50,628 bases of DNA from Gluconacetobacter sacchari (GTDB lineage: Bacteria; Pseudomonadota; Alphaproteobacteria; Acetobacterales; Acetobacteraceae). Made by a program: the position numbers and the translations under genes. The stretch's first letter is position 1. Each line of letters starts with the position of its first letter. Below the pieces are notes generated by a model. The model was not told where the DNA came from, ran no database searches, and saw nothing but the letters and a program-made list of their open reading frames with translations. Of this stretch, positions 25,748 to 33,344 are shown piece after piece. Location: the NCBI RefSeq assembly GCF_014174255.1, contig NZ_JABEQJ010000035.1, positions 1 through 50,628 of the forward strand, given 5' to 3'.

Positions 25748-26176
25748 TCACGCGCGCGCGGGCACGACCGGCGCGGTATTGGGCACCCCGGCGCCATCCG
25801 CGTCGGGCGCATCCTCCGGCAGGCGTTCGCCCAGCAACGCCAGGCGCGGCCCAAGCCACGCGCCGGCAACCAGATGATCCCGGCGCGGGTGGCGGGTGTT
25901 CGGATGGATCAGCACGCTCAGGCCGCCATGATTGAGCATCAGCCACGGCACCAGCGTCGCGAACAGCGCGGTTTCGAACGCGATCTGGTACATCGGCAGC
26001 GTATGCGGGCCCACCGGCACCTCATGCCAGCGCCCCAGCCGGACGGCGAAGCGATCGGCGAGGGCGCCGCGCAGGTCCCCGGCCGCCGCGCGCTCCGCCG
26101 GGCCGTCGAAATAGACATGAGCATGATAGCTGGCGATCGTCTCGACCTGGCGAACCGGCTCGGGCATCGGGGTCAT
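25748..26176 (-). CDS. DOPA 4,5-dioxygenase-family protein
   Basis: 142 residues. The segments SYHAHVYFDG, RFAVRLGRWHEVPVGPHTLPMYQIAF, VPWLMLNHGGLSVLIHPNT and DHLVAGAWLG match the DOPA-dioxygenase family (extradiol-type, His-rich). The start ATG 26176 has GGAAGG upstream and overlaps the stop of the oxidoreductase gene (ATGA). The longer open frame upstream lies inside that gene. Bacterial members have unclear substrates, so the family name should not be read as proven activity. It ends 13 bp from the convergent PLP-enzyme gene. Confidence 0.8.
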   Translation of the reverse strand: MTPMPEPVRQVETIASYHAHVYFDGPAERAAAGDLRGALADRFAVRLGRWHEVPVGPHTLPMYQIAFETALFATLVPWLMLNHGGLSVLIHPNTRHPRRDHLVAGAWLGPRLALLGERLPEDAPDADGAGVPNTAPVVPARA

Positions 26177-26835
26177 CCGGCCTTCCATTGCGCTGTCCGT
26201 TCCGGCCGGGCGTCGGCCAAGGCCTTTTTCACCCCCGCGAAGTCCAGGTCGGCGGCATAGACCGGCGTGCCGGGCTGCTGCCGCCACGAATCGTCCAGGC
26301 CCCCGGCATCGACCGGGTCGAAGCCCAGGTCGTTCACCAGGTCCAGCACGATCGCCTTGGCGACCGGGTCGTCCCCCGCGACCGGCAGGGCGATCCGCCC
26401 CGGCGTGCCCTGCGGCCTGCCGTTCTCCAGCAGGTGCAGCGAATAGATGGTGTTGAATGTCTTGACGACCGGATGCGCGATCATCCGCTCCACCCAGCGG
26501 CTTTCGGGCAACCCGTCCTCGATCGCCGCGATCCGGCCATCGCGCTGCTGCGGGTAATAATTCCCGGTATCGACCACCGGCAGCGCCCTGGGCACGTCCG
26601 CGAACAGTCCATGGGGCAGGGACGGGACGTTCTTCTCCGGGATCGTCAGCACGATCAGATCGACATCCTTCACCGCCTCGCGCGGCGTCACGGCGGTCGC
26701 CCCGGTTTCCGCCGCCAGGTCGTCCAATGTTTCCGGTCCCCGGGAATTGGCCACCAGAACGATATGTCCCAACGCCGCCAGCCGGCGCGCCAGCGTGCCG
26801 CCGATATGCCCGGCGCCGATAATGCCGATTTTCAT
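26173..26835 (-). CDS. NADP oxidoreductase, F420-dependent-type Rossmann protein
   Basis: 220 residues. It opens with a Rossmann motif IGIIGAGHIGGTLARRLAALGH and VLVANSRGPETL, followed by LIVLTIPEKNV, VVDTGNYYPQRDG-like and VKTFNTIYS segments, as in the pfam03807 NADP/F420 oxidoreductase group. Start ATG 26835 has GGAGG seven bases upstream. It is the first gene of a two-gene minus operon with the DOPA-dioxygenase-like gene and divergent from a nitroreductase. Most alphaproteobacteria lack F420, so NADP(H) is the likely cofactor. Confidence 0.8.
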   Translation of the reverse strand: MKIGIIGAGHIGGTLARRLAALGHIVLVANSRGPETLDDLAAETGATAVTPREAVKDVDLIVLTIPEKNVPSLPHGLFADVPRALPVVDTGNYYPQQRDGRIAAIEDGLPESRWVERMIAHPVVKTFNTIYSLHLLENGRPQGTPGRIALPVAGDDPVAKAIVLDLVNDLGFDPVDAGGLDDSWRQQPGTPVYAADLDFAGVKKALADARPERTAQWKAG

Positions 26836-27144
26836 AGGTGCCTCCGTTGCAGGTGGCCTGTTAGCTATGAACGGCACCGAAGGCGGGCAAGGGGTGCGCC
26901 CAGCGGTTCTTTTTTAAAAAGAGCCCCAGCGCCCGCACAACACCGCGCGTCCGCCAGCGATCTTCCTGCGTCCATGCGCGGTGTCGATGCAGGAATGCAC
27001 GTACCGCGCCCTTGCGGCGATGCCACGATTATATTGCATTTGTTCCGTATGATATACAAATAACGAATAATCGTTGTAAGAATGGTATTTTCCTGACAGC
27101 ATGGAACTAAATCCGTTCCAGCCAAGCATGAAAGGCCGATCGCC
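26836..27144. other. Divergent intergenic region, AT-rich at its right half
   Basis: 309 bp between the oxidoreductase and nitroreductase starts. At about 26910-26931 there is an A/T-rich hairpin (GGTTC-T6-A5-GAGCC type). The segment 27025-27110 is strongly AT-rich, with TATGATATAC and a short AACGATTATTCGTT-like repeat, and probably holds the nitroreductase promoter. No small ORF with a ribosome site was found. Confidence 0.4.
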
Positions 27145-27768
27145 ATGACTGACCTGTCCAGGACCAAAGCCTCCGGGCGCGTGTCCGAAACCCCCGTGGA
27201 GCCCCTGATCCTCGACCGCTGGTCGCCCCGGGCCTTCGCCCCGGCCCCGATTGCCGAGGCCGACCTGCTGGCCCTGCTCGATGCCGGCCGCTGGGCGCCG
27301 TCCGCCTATAATTCCCAGCCCTGGCGCTTTCTCTACGCCCGCCGGGATACAGCCGACTGGGATCGCTTCCTCTCCTGGCTGATCCCGTTCAATCATGCCT
27401 GGGCGCAGCATGCCTCGGCGCTGGTCTATGTCGCGTCGCACACGGTGACCAGCGCGGCGGGACAGGCCGAGCCGGTGCCCGCCCCGACCCACGCCTTCGA
27501 TGCCGGCGCGGCGGCGGTGCTGGTGCAGGTGCAGGCCGCCCGCGCCGGCTGGGCGACGCACCCGGTCAGCGGCTTCGACCACGAGGTTGCCCGCGCGGGC
27601 CTGGAACTGCCGGACGATTATGCGCTGAACGCGGCGATCGTCATCGGCCGGCAAGGCTCGGCCGATACCCTGCCCGAGGGGCTGCGTGCCCGCGAAACGC
27701 CCTCCGGCCGCCGGCCGCTGTCCGAACTGGCGTTCGAGGGGCGCTTTCCCGCCCGGGCGGACGCATAG
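27145..27768 (+). CDS. Nitroreductase-family flavoprotein
   Basis: 207 residues, FMN-binding nitroreductase fold. It shows the N-terminal RWSPRAF, the FMN-contact segment LLDAGRWAPSAYNSQPWRFLYA, a central AWAQHASALVYVAS and the C-terminal LPDDYALNAAIVIGRQG. Such enzymes reduce nitroaromatics, quinones or related electrophiles with NAD(P)H. It stands alone, between the oxidoreductase pair and the copper genes. Substrate is unknown. Confidence 0.88.
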   Translation: MTDLSRTKASGRVSETPVEPLILDRWSPRAFAPAPIAEADLLALLDAGRWAPSAYNSQPWRFLYARRDTADWDRFLSWLIPFNHAWAQHASALVYVASHTVTSAAGQAEPVPAPTHAFDAGAAAVLVQVQAARAGWATHPVSGFDHEVARAGLELPDDYALNAAIVIGRQGSADTLPEGLRARETPSGRRPLSELAFEGRFPARADA

Positions 27769-27820
27769 CGCGCAGCCGCGTGGATGTCCCTGTTCATTCT
27801 GGTTTCAACATGAGTGTTGC

Positions 27821-27837
27821 ATACCCCCATGGGGGAT
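27821..27837. promoter_or_regulatory. CsoR operator 1 (copZ, distal)
   Basis: ATACCC-CCATG-GGGGAT is the first of two copies upstream of copZ. Its centre is 33 bp (about three helical turns) from that of the next copy. The motif matches the GC-flanked palindromes bound by CsoR-type repressors, and csoR lies in the same window. Confidence 0.65.
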
Positions 27838-27853
27838 GATAAGGAGTCGTCAG

Positions 27854-27870
27854 ATACCCTCATATGGTAT
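27854..27870. promoter_or_regulatory. CsoR operator 2 (copZ, proximal)
   Basis: ATACCC-TCATA-TGGTAT lies 66 bp before the copZ start. The surrounding GATACC/GGTATC arms make a 19-bp inverted repeat. It is on the same face of the helix as operator 1, which suggests cooperative binding. Confidence 0.65.
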
Positions 27871-27935
27871 CGATCCTCTCTTGCTTGCAGACTTCGCGCC
27901 TCCCGGGGGCGGATGAAAAAAAGGGAACAGGGCAT

Positions 27936-28148
27936 ATGGTTGCCATTGAAAATCTGATCGTCGAAGGCATGTCCTGTGGCGGTTGCTCCGGCAAGCTCAA
28001 GCGCGCGCTGGAGGCCCTGGACGGCGTATCCGAAGCCGATGTCGTGCTCGAAGGCGGGAAAGTATCGGTGCAGTACGATCCGGCCGTCGTGCAGGCGTCG
28101 AAATTCGCCGAAGTGGTGGAAGAGACCGGTTTCGAACTGGTCTCCTGA
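27936..28148 (+). CDS. copZ: CopZ-like copper chaperone (single HMA domain)
   Basis: 70-residue cytosolic chaperone with one heavy-metal-associated ferredoxin-like domain. The metal loop is GMSCGGCSGKLK (Cys-Gly-Gly-Cys), followed by VLEGGKVSVQYDPA and a C-terminal ETGFEL. The ATG at 27936 has an AAGGGAACAGG ribosome site. It would carry Cu(I) to the CopA ATPase at 33345-35729. Two CsoR-type operators precede it, so copper induction is likely. Confidence 0.88.
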   Translation: MVAIENLIVEGMSCGGCSGKLKRALEALDGVSEADVVLEGGKVSVQYDPAVVQASKFAEVVEETGFELVS

Positions 28149-28160
28149 TCCCGCGATAGA

Positions 28161-28203
28161 ATCCAGGCCGCATCCTTGGGCATAACGAAGAAGCGGCCTG
28201 GAT
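28161..28203 (+). repeat. Inverted repeat after copZ, possible weak terminator
   Basis: Perfect 11-bp arms ATCCAGGCCGC and GCGGCCTGGAT are separated by a 21-nt loop, starting 13 bp after the copZ stop. The stem is strong and GC-rich but lacks a T-tract, so it may stabilise the copZ mRNA end rather than terminate transcription. Confidence 0.5.
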
Positions 28204-28408
28204 GACTGTGACATATGGTTCCGGGTGGCTGCCCGGGGGGCATGCTGCATGCCAATTAGTTTCGATAAAGAAATGATTTGGCGGGGATTTTCATGCGGTA
28301 CCTGCCCTCGCCAATCATCGGCTATTAAAAACCACTATATAAAACTGTCAAATTGGGCATCAAAACAAGTAGAACAATTATCTTGCGTGATTCGTTTGTT
28401 GCTTCTAT

Positions 28409-28425
28409 ATACCCATATAGGGTAT
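28409..28425. promoter_or_regulatory. CsoR operator 3 (between copZ and the TonB receptor)
   Basis: ATACCC-ATATA-GGGTAT is the most symmetrical of the four copies. It lies 260 bp after copZ and 365 bp before the receptor start, with a terminator in between. It therefore probably controls a promoter of its own in this gap. Confidence 0.7.
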
Positions 28426-28568
28426 GGATACTTTCTCTGGCCCGGGCGACTCGATATGTGGTGGGTTGGCTGTCAATCATGGAAGATCGTCTGGATGTCA
28501 TAACGCCACCGGCGAGTCGTCTTTCCCAGTCGAACAATAGGCTGGTGTCCTGTCTTTTTTATCTGTGT

Positions 28569-28593
28569 TGCGACGTCAGGCGTCGCATTTTTT
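28569..28593 (+). terminator. Rho-independent terminator
   Basis: Stem TGCGACG/CGTCGCA with loop TCAGG is followed directly by six T. It would end a plus-strand transcript starting near the CsoR operator at 28409. The T-tract also forms a perfect CGCATTT-TTT-AAATGCG inverted repeat (28584-28600). Confidence 0.75.
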
Positions 28594-28789
28594 AAATGCG
28601 TTCTTATCAGTTCAAGAGATGTAATAGTAAAGTGCTTCTGCTCTGCTAAACTGATAGCGTGTTCCGAAATATAAATACAGGCTGTACCGCCGTGGCGCAG
28701 GAATCGGTACCACCCTTTTGGATAATACCTGCCATTTCGTTTCTAGTAAGAAACGTTTAGTCGTTTTCATGTCTGCGAAAGGTTCGGTG

Positions 28790-31102
28790 ATGAAGCGATC
28801 GGTCGAACATAAGGAAATCCGCCTTTCCGGGGTCTCCCTGCCTGCCCTGCTCTGGGGCGGCGTTTTCATGGGTCTCTGCGCCCCGCCGCCGGCAGGGGCC
28901 GCAGATCATCCGGCGGTGCTGTCGCGGTCTTGCAAGACCGCACGGCAGGCTGGCATGCATCGGTGCCATCGCGCGAAGCTCCCCGCGACGGTGTCCCCGA
29001 CCGCCGCCCCGGTCTCCATGCCGCAGCAGCCCGATTCCGCCGCCGCAAGCAGCGGGCCCGAATCCATCCAGGTTCTCGGCACCGCGGGGTCCTATACCGC
29101 CCCCACGGCCGAAGGCTGGGGCAAATCGCCGGTCGCGTTGAAGGATATTCCGCAATCCATTTCGGTCCTCACGCAGGAGCGGATGCAGGATTCCAACATG
29201 CTGACGATGACGGACGCCATGCGCGCGATCAGCGGCATCCGCGTCATTCCCGCGTCCACGGCGAACAGCAATTTCTATGCGCGCGGCTACCAGTTGACGA
29301 CTTCCGTCGACAGCACGCCGAACGTGGCCGGCACCCTGAACAACGCCACCTTCGACCTGTCGATGTATGACCGGATCGAGGTCCTGCGCGGCTCGGCCGG
29401 ACTGCTGCAAGGCGGTGGCGGGGCAGGCGGCGTGGTCAATGAAGTCACGAAGAAGCCGGGCCGCGCATTCGCGATCAGCGGTGCCGCGACGGTCGGCAGC
29501 TTCGACACCTACCGGGCGGACCTGGACATGACCGTGGTCCTGAACAAGGCGAGAACCTTGCGGTTCCGCACCGCCGACCTGTTCGAGGATAATGATTTCT
29601 TCTACAAATACGCGCATTCCCGCAAATGGCAGGCCTACGGCGTCCTGGAATGGGACATCACGCCGTCCACGACCTTCACCGTCTCGAACGCTTCCCAGCA
29701 GCAGGACATCACGGCTCCTTATTACGGCCTGCCGCTCACCACGGCCAATACCCTGTGGTACGGCGGCCGCGACGCCAATCCGTCTCAGAAATGGGGCTAC
29801 AGCAATTACATGACGCAGCAGACGATCGCGTCGCTGTCACGGAAACTGTGGGGCGACTGGACGGTCACCGCGCGCGGCACATTCTACGACCAGAGCTACA
29901 ATACCCTGTATAACGAGCCCTGGAACACGATCGATGCCACGACCGGGCTGCTCCAGTATCGCGACCAGGGCAACGTCGCCTATCGCGGCACCAATTCGTC
30001 ACGTTCGGCGGACATCTACACGCAAGGCGGCTTCAGGCTTTTCCGTCGGACGCACCACGCCCTTTTCGGCTTCAACTACAATTCCTATGACCAGCTTGTC
30101 CGTTATGGCAACGTGACCAGCAACAATATCTATAATGATGTCAGTATCAACGATACGGGGGTGGTGCCGCCGCCGCCGGTCGGCAGCATCAATTATCTGC
30201 AAAATTCCGACGGCTACGGGACCGACGATTTCGCCTATCAATGGGGGTTCTACGGCCAGCTTCGCCTCGAACTGCTGAAGAACCTCACCCTGATCCTGGG
30301 CGGTCGCGTCTCGCGGTTCTTCGAACATATCCGCAACGTCTCGCCCGCGCCGGCCAGCGGATGGAATCCGGAGGCCAATATCTCGGCGCAACTGACCCCC
30401 TATCTTGGCCTGACCTATGACATCACGCTCCATATTACCTGGTATGCCAGCTATTCCAGCATCTTCACGCCTTCTGTCGGCAGGTTGAACTATCACGGCG
30501 GGGGCCTGCCGCCACAGACGGGCAATCAGGTCGAGACCGGCTTCAAGGGCGAATATTTCCATGGCCGACTGAATGTCTCATCGGCGCTGTTCCGCCTGGA
30601 AAGCGTCAACCAGCCGGCGCAGGACCCGGAACATTCGAATTTCTACGTCACCACCGGCCTGATCCGACGCCAGGGGTGGGAAGCACAGGTCGACGGCCAG
30701 ATCATCCCGAACCTGGATGTCTCGATCGGCTATACCTACCTTGATACCAGGGTATCGGGCGGCAACCGCATCAACGATTTCGGCGGTATCTACTCTCCCC
30801 GCCACATGTTCAAATCCTGGGTTCATTACAACGTGCCGTCGGGCAGGCTGAAGGGCCTGGGCGTCGGACTGGGGCTGGACGCCAATTCGAACCTGCGCGG
30901 CAGCTACGCCACCACCCTCCAGGGCGGCTACATGACGCTCGACGGCATGATCGGCTACCATTTTGATAAACATCTGAAGCTTCAGCTCAATGCGACCAAC
31001 CTGACGAACCGCTATTACTATGAGCGCGCGAGCGGGATATGGCAGTTCAACTTCCCTGCGGCCCCGCGTTCCTTCCTGGCGACACTCCGTGCAACCTACT
31101 GA
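28790..31102 (+). CDS. TonB-dependent siderophore-type receptor
   Basis: 770-residue outer-membrane receptor of the FhuE/FpvA class. ATG 28790 has GAAAGG seven bases upstream; ATG 28769 or 28718 in frame are less likely. A signal peptide ends near PAGAADH. The plug begins with GKSPVALKDIPQSISVLTQE, MTDAMRAISGIRV and YDRIEVLRGSAGLLQGGG, characteristic of siderophore receptors. The barrel ends RATY with a terminal aromatic. No Fur-like box was seen upstream, but a CsoR operator is. The next gene, a YddA-like ABC transporter, overlaps its 3' end, recalling E. coli yddA-yddB. Ligand unknown: a siderophore or a copper-binding metallophore. Confidence 0.88.
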   Translation: MKRSVEHKEIRLSGVSLPALLWGGVFMGLCAPPPAGAADHPAVLSRSCKTARQAGMHRCHRAKLPATVSPTAAPVSMPQQPDSAAASSGPESIQVLGTAGSYTAPTAEGWGKSPVALKDIPQSISVLTQERMQDSNMLTMTDAMRAISGIRVIPASTANSNFYARGYQLTTSVDSTPNVAGTLNNATFDLSMYDRIEVLRGSAGLLQGGGGAGGVVNEVTKKPGRAFAISGAATVGSFDTYRADLDMTVVLNKARTLRFRTADLFEDNDFFYKYAHSRKWQAYGVLEWDITPSTTFTVSNASQQQDITAPYYGLPLTTANTLWYGGRDANPSQKWGYSNYMTQQTIASLSRKLWGDWTVTARGTFYDQSYNTLYNEPWNTIDATTGLLQYRDQGNVAYRGTNSSRSADIYTQGGFRLFRRTHHALFGFNYNSYDQLVRYGNVTSNNIYNDVSINDTGVVPPPPVGSINYLQNSDGYGTDDFAYQWGFYGQLRLELLKNLTLILGGRVSRFFEHIRNVSPAPASGWNPEANISAQLTPYLGLTYDITLHITWYASYSSIFTPSVGRLNYHGGGLPPQTGNQVETGFKGEYFHGRLNVSSALFRLESVNQPAQDPEHSNFYVTTGLIRRQGWEAQVDGQIIPNLDVSIGYTYLDTRVSGGNRINDFGGIYSPRHMFKSWVHYNVPSGRLKGLGVGLGLDANSNLRGSYATTLQGGYMTLDGMIGYHFDKHLKLQLNATNLTNRYYYERASGIWQFNFPAAPRSFLATLRATY

Positions 31103-32816
31103 CGAAACCCCGCCCCATTCCCTCTCCGATTGGAAAGTCCTGCTACCCTATTGGGTGTCGGAGGAGAAATGGCAGGGCCTGACCCTGCTGGCGGGCATCG
31201 TGGCCCTCTCGTTCCTGTCCGTCCAGACGGCGGTCTGGTTCGGGAAGTGGGACCAGCGATTCTTCGATGCCTTCTTCGCCTTCAAGGTCGCGGAGTGCAT
31301 CGGAATGCTGCCGGTCTACGTGGCGGTCATATTCGTCTCGGTCGGCATTCACGTGACGCAGACCTACATGACGCAGATCCTGTCCATGCGCTGGCGCCTG
31401 TGGAACACCCGCGTCTATCTCAGGCAATATCTGTCCCACGAGGCCTATTACCGGCTGGAACACGGGCTGGAAAAAGCCGACAACCCGGACCAGCGGATCG
31501 CGGACGACCTGTCCCAGATGACGATCTGGGCGCTCAGGCTCGGTCTCGACGCCATCCAGGCGGTGACGACCCTGCTGTCCTTTTCCGTCGTGCTGTGGGA
31601 AATCGGCGGCGCGCTGACGATCCCGTTCCGGGGGCATGACATCCATGTCCCCGGCTACCTCTTCCTGGGTACGGTGGCGGCCACGCTTCTGGCCTCGCTC
31701 ATACTGGAAAAATTTGGGGCGCCGCTCGTCGACGCCGATTACCGGCAGCAGCATTTCGACGCCGACCTGCGTGCCGGATTGCTCGATATCCGCCGCAATT
31801 CGGAACAGATCGCGTTCTATGGCGGCGAGGACGCGGAAAATGCGCGCCTGTCCACCTACCTGTCCCATATCGCGACCAATTGGCGCAGCGTCGTCACCTA
31901 TACCTGGCGGGCGAACTTCGTCTCCGGTTTCTTCAACGGTACCGCCACCATCATCCTGTGGCTTCTGCTGATGCCGAAACTCATGGCCCACGCCCTGACC
32001 TTCGGTCTCTATTCGCGGATCAACGCGGCATTCATGCAGGTGCGCCGCAGCCTGCAATGGTTCATCGACAATTATACCGACCTCGCGACGCTCCGCTCCA
32101 TCCTCCAACGACTGAGCGAGTTCGAGCGCATCATGGCGCATCCCTTCCAGAAAGGGATCACGCGTCATCAGGTCGATACCAGGGATGTCGAGATCCGCGA
32201 TCTCGTGCTCAACCGGCCCGACGGCACCCCGATCGCATCGATCGCTTCCCTCGTGATACGCGGCGGCGAACGCTGGATGATCGTCGGTCCGTCCGGCGCG
32301 GGCAAGAGCACGCTGCTGCGCGCCATGGCCGGCCTATGGGGCCATGGCAGCGGGGACCTGTTCTTCGACATCCGCCACGCGATGTTCCTGCCGCAGCGCA
32401 GCTATATGCCGGCCGGCACCCTGCGGCAGGCCCTCAGCTACCCGCTCGCACCCGGCTGTCATGACGGTCCCGCCTGTGGCACGGCCCTCACGGCGGTCAA
32501 TCTCGGCCCCTATGTCGCCCGGCTGGATGAAGACGCCGACTGGCCCGCCATCCTGTCCCCCGGCGAGCAACAGCGCCTGGCCGCCGCCCGCGCGTTGCTG
32601 CTCCGTCCACGGATCCTGTTCCTCGACGAGGCAACCTCGGCCCTCGACGACGAAAACGAACGCCTGGTCTATGACGCCCTGACCACGCACCTTGCCGGCG
32701 CCACGATCATCAGCGTCGCCCATCACGCGGCCCTGCGGCGCTATCACCAGTGCGCGCTCGCGATCGGTCCCGGCTACCCGCGCGCCGAGCGCATCACCAC
32801 GGCGCGGGAGGCCTGA
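31089..32816 (+). CDS. ABC transporter with fused SbmA/BacA-like membrane domain (YddA-like)
   Basis: 575 residues, membrane domain then ATPase. The N-terminal half (about 1-340) has six hydrophobic segments and NPDQRIADDL, typical of the ABC_membrane_2/SbmA-BacA group. The C-terminal half has Walker A (GPSGAGKST), signature LSPGEQQRLAAARALL, Walker B (ILFLDEATSALD) and SVAHHAALR. The likely start is GTG 31089 inside the receptor's 3' end (14-bp overlap). E. coli YddA and mycobacterial Rv1819c are the models; the latter imports hydrophilic compounds. Here it may carry the ligand of the receptor across the inner membrane. Export is not excluded. Confidence 0.82.
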   Translation: MQPTDETPPHSLSDWKVLLPYWVSEEKWQGLTLLAGIVALSFLSVQTAVWFGKWDQRFFDAFFAFKVAECIGMLPVYVAVIFVSVGIHVTQTYMTQILSMRWRLWNTRVYLRQYLSHEAYYRLEHGLEKADNPDQRIADDLSQMTIWALRLGLDAIQAVTTLLSFSVVLWEIGGALTIPFRGHDIHVPGYLFLGTVAATLLASLILEKFGAPLVDADYRQQHFDADLRAGLLDIRRNSEQIAFYGGEDAENARLSTYLSHIATNWRSVVTYTWRANFVSGFFNGTATIILWLLLMPKLMAHALTFGLYSRINAAFMQVRRSLQWFIDNYTDLATLRSILQRLSEFERIMAHPFQKGITRHQVDTRDVEIRDLVLNRPDGTPIASIASLVIRGGERWMIVGPSGAGKSTLLRAMAGLWGHGSGDLFFDIRHAMFLPQRSYMPAGTLRQALSYPLAPGCHDGPACGTALTAVNLGPYVARLDEDADWPAILSPGEQQRLAAARALLLRPRILFLDEATSALDDENERLVYDALTTHLAGATIISVAHHAALRRYHQCALAIGPGYPRAERITTAREA

Positions 32817-32915
32817 CGCGCAGGGGGGGCGGACAGGGATCTGTCGTGTCGATGTCGTGGCGGGCGCCCCGGCAAGCCTATACAGCGGCTCGGGCAAGGA
32901 CAGAGGGAGGCGCAC

Positions 32916-33116
32916 GTGCATGGACGGATCAAGGGCGCAAGGCTGCGGGATCTCAGGCAGGCGCGCGGCTGGACCCGGGAAGAACTTGCCGAACGCTGCG
33001 ATCTGAGCCCGCGTTCCATCCAGCGGTTCGAAGGCGGCTCGCGCATCGCGCGGCAAAGCGCGCAGAGACTGGCGCGGAGATCATCGAAACGGAAACCGAC
33101 CAATGTGTGGGCATAA
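32916..33116 (+). CDS. Short XRE-family helix-turn-helix protein, possibly truncated
   Basis: 66 residues. The GTG at 32916 has GGGAGG five bases upstream. The helix-turn-helix reads LRQARGWTREELAERCDLSPRSIQRFEGG, of the Cro/CI type. The chain stops shortly after, in a Lys/Arg-rich tail without a recognisable dimerisation domain. The following 220 bp show no in-frame continuation that I can identify, so it may be a remnant of a longer regulator. It is convergent with copA. DNA-binding is expected, the target unknown. Confidence 0.6.
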   Translation: MHGRIKGARLRDLRQARGWTREELAERCDLSPRSIQRFEGGSRIARQSAQRLARRSSKRKPTNVWA

Positions 33117-33344
33117 TATACGCCACGACGGGTTGGATATTCGCGTCAGACCGTCACCTGTCGCTGTTCTTTCAGTCGGACACGGTGCGCGAATTATCCG
33201 GCCTGACCGTCCCGTAGTCCTGTACATCTACGTCCGCCAATTCAGCGCCGCCGAATGGGTCGTCGGCGCCGAGGGGCGGCTCTCGATCTACGCGGCGCGC
33301 CTGCCAGGCCCGACCGGTCAACTCCCGGATCGCGCCGAGTGATC

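Larger units (their letters stand above)
28149..28789. other. Gene-poor AT-rich region between copZ and the siderophore receptor
   Basis: This 641-bp stretch contrasts with its GC-rich surroundings. In order it holds an 11-bp inverted repeat (28161-28203), a CsoR-type operator (28409-28425), a rho-independent terminator (28569-28593), and a 7-bp/4-nt hairpin CGTTTCT-AGTA-AGAAACG (28738-28755) in the receptor leader. A 38-codon Cys-containing frame (ATG 28480 to stop 28595) lies between operator and terminator. It lacks a ribosome site I trust, so I do not call it a gene. Confidence 0.6.

Noticed and set aside
28225-28503. 92-codon plus-strand frame in the AT-rich gap
   Set aside because: No ribosome site, unusual Trp/Cys-rich composition, and it crosses the CsoR operator; probably chance.
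28640-28745. Possible cobalamin-type riboswitch before the siderophore receptor
   Set aside because: A CAGG/CCTGCC pairing was tempting, but the conserved B12-box and core elements are absent.
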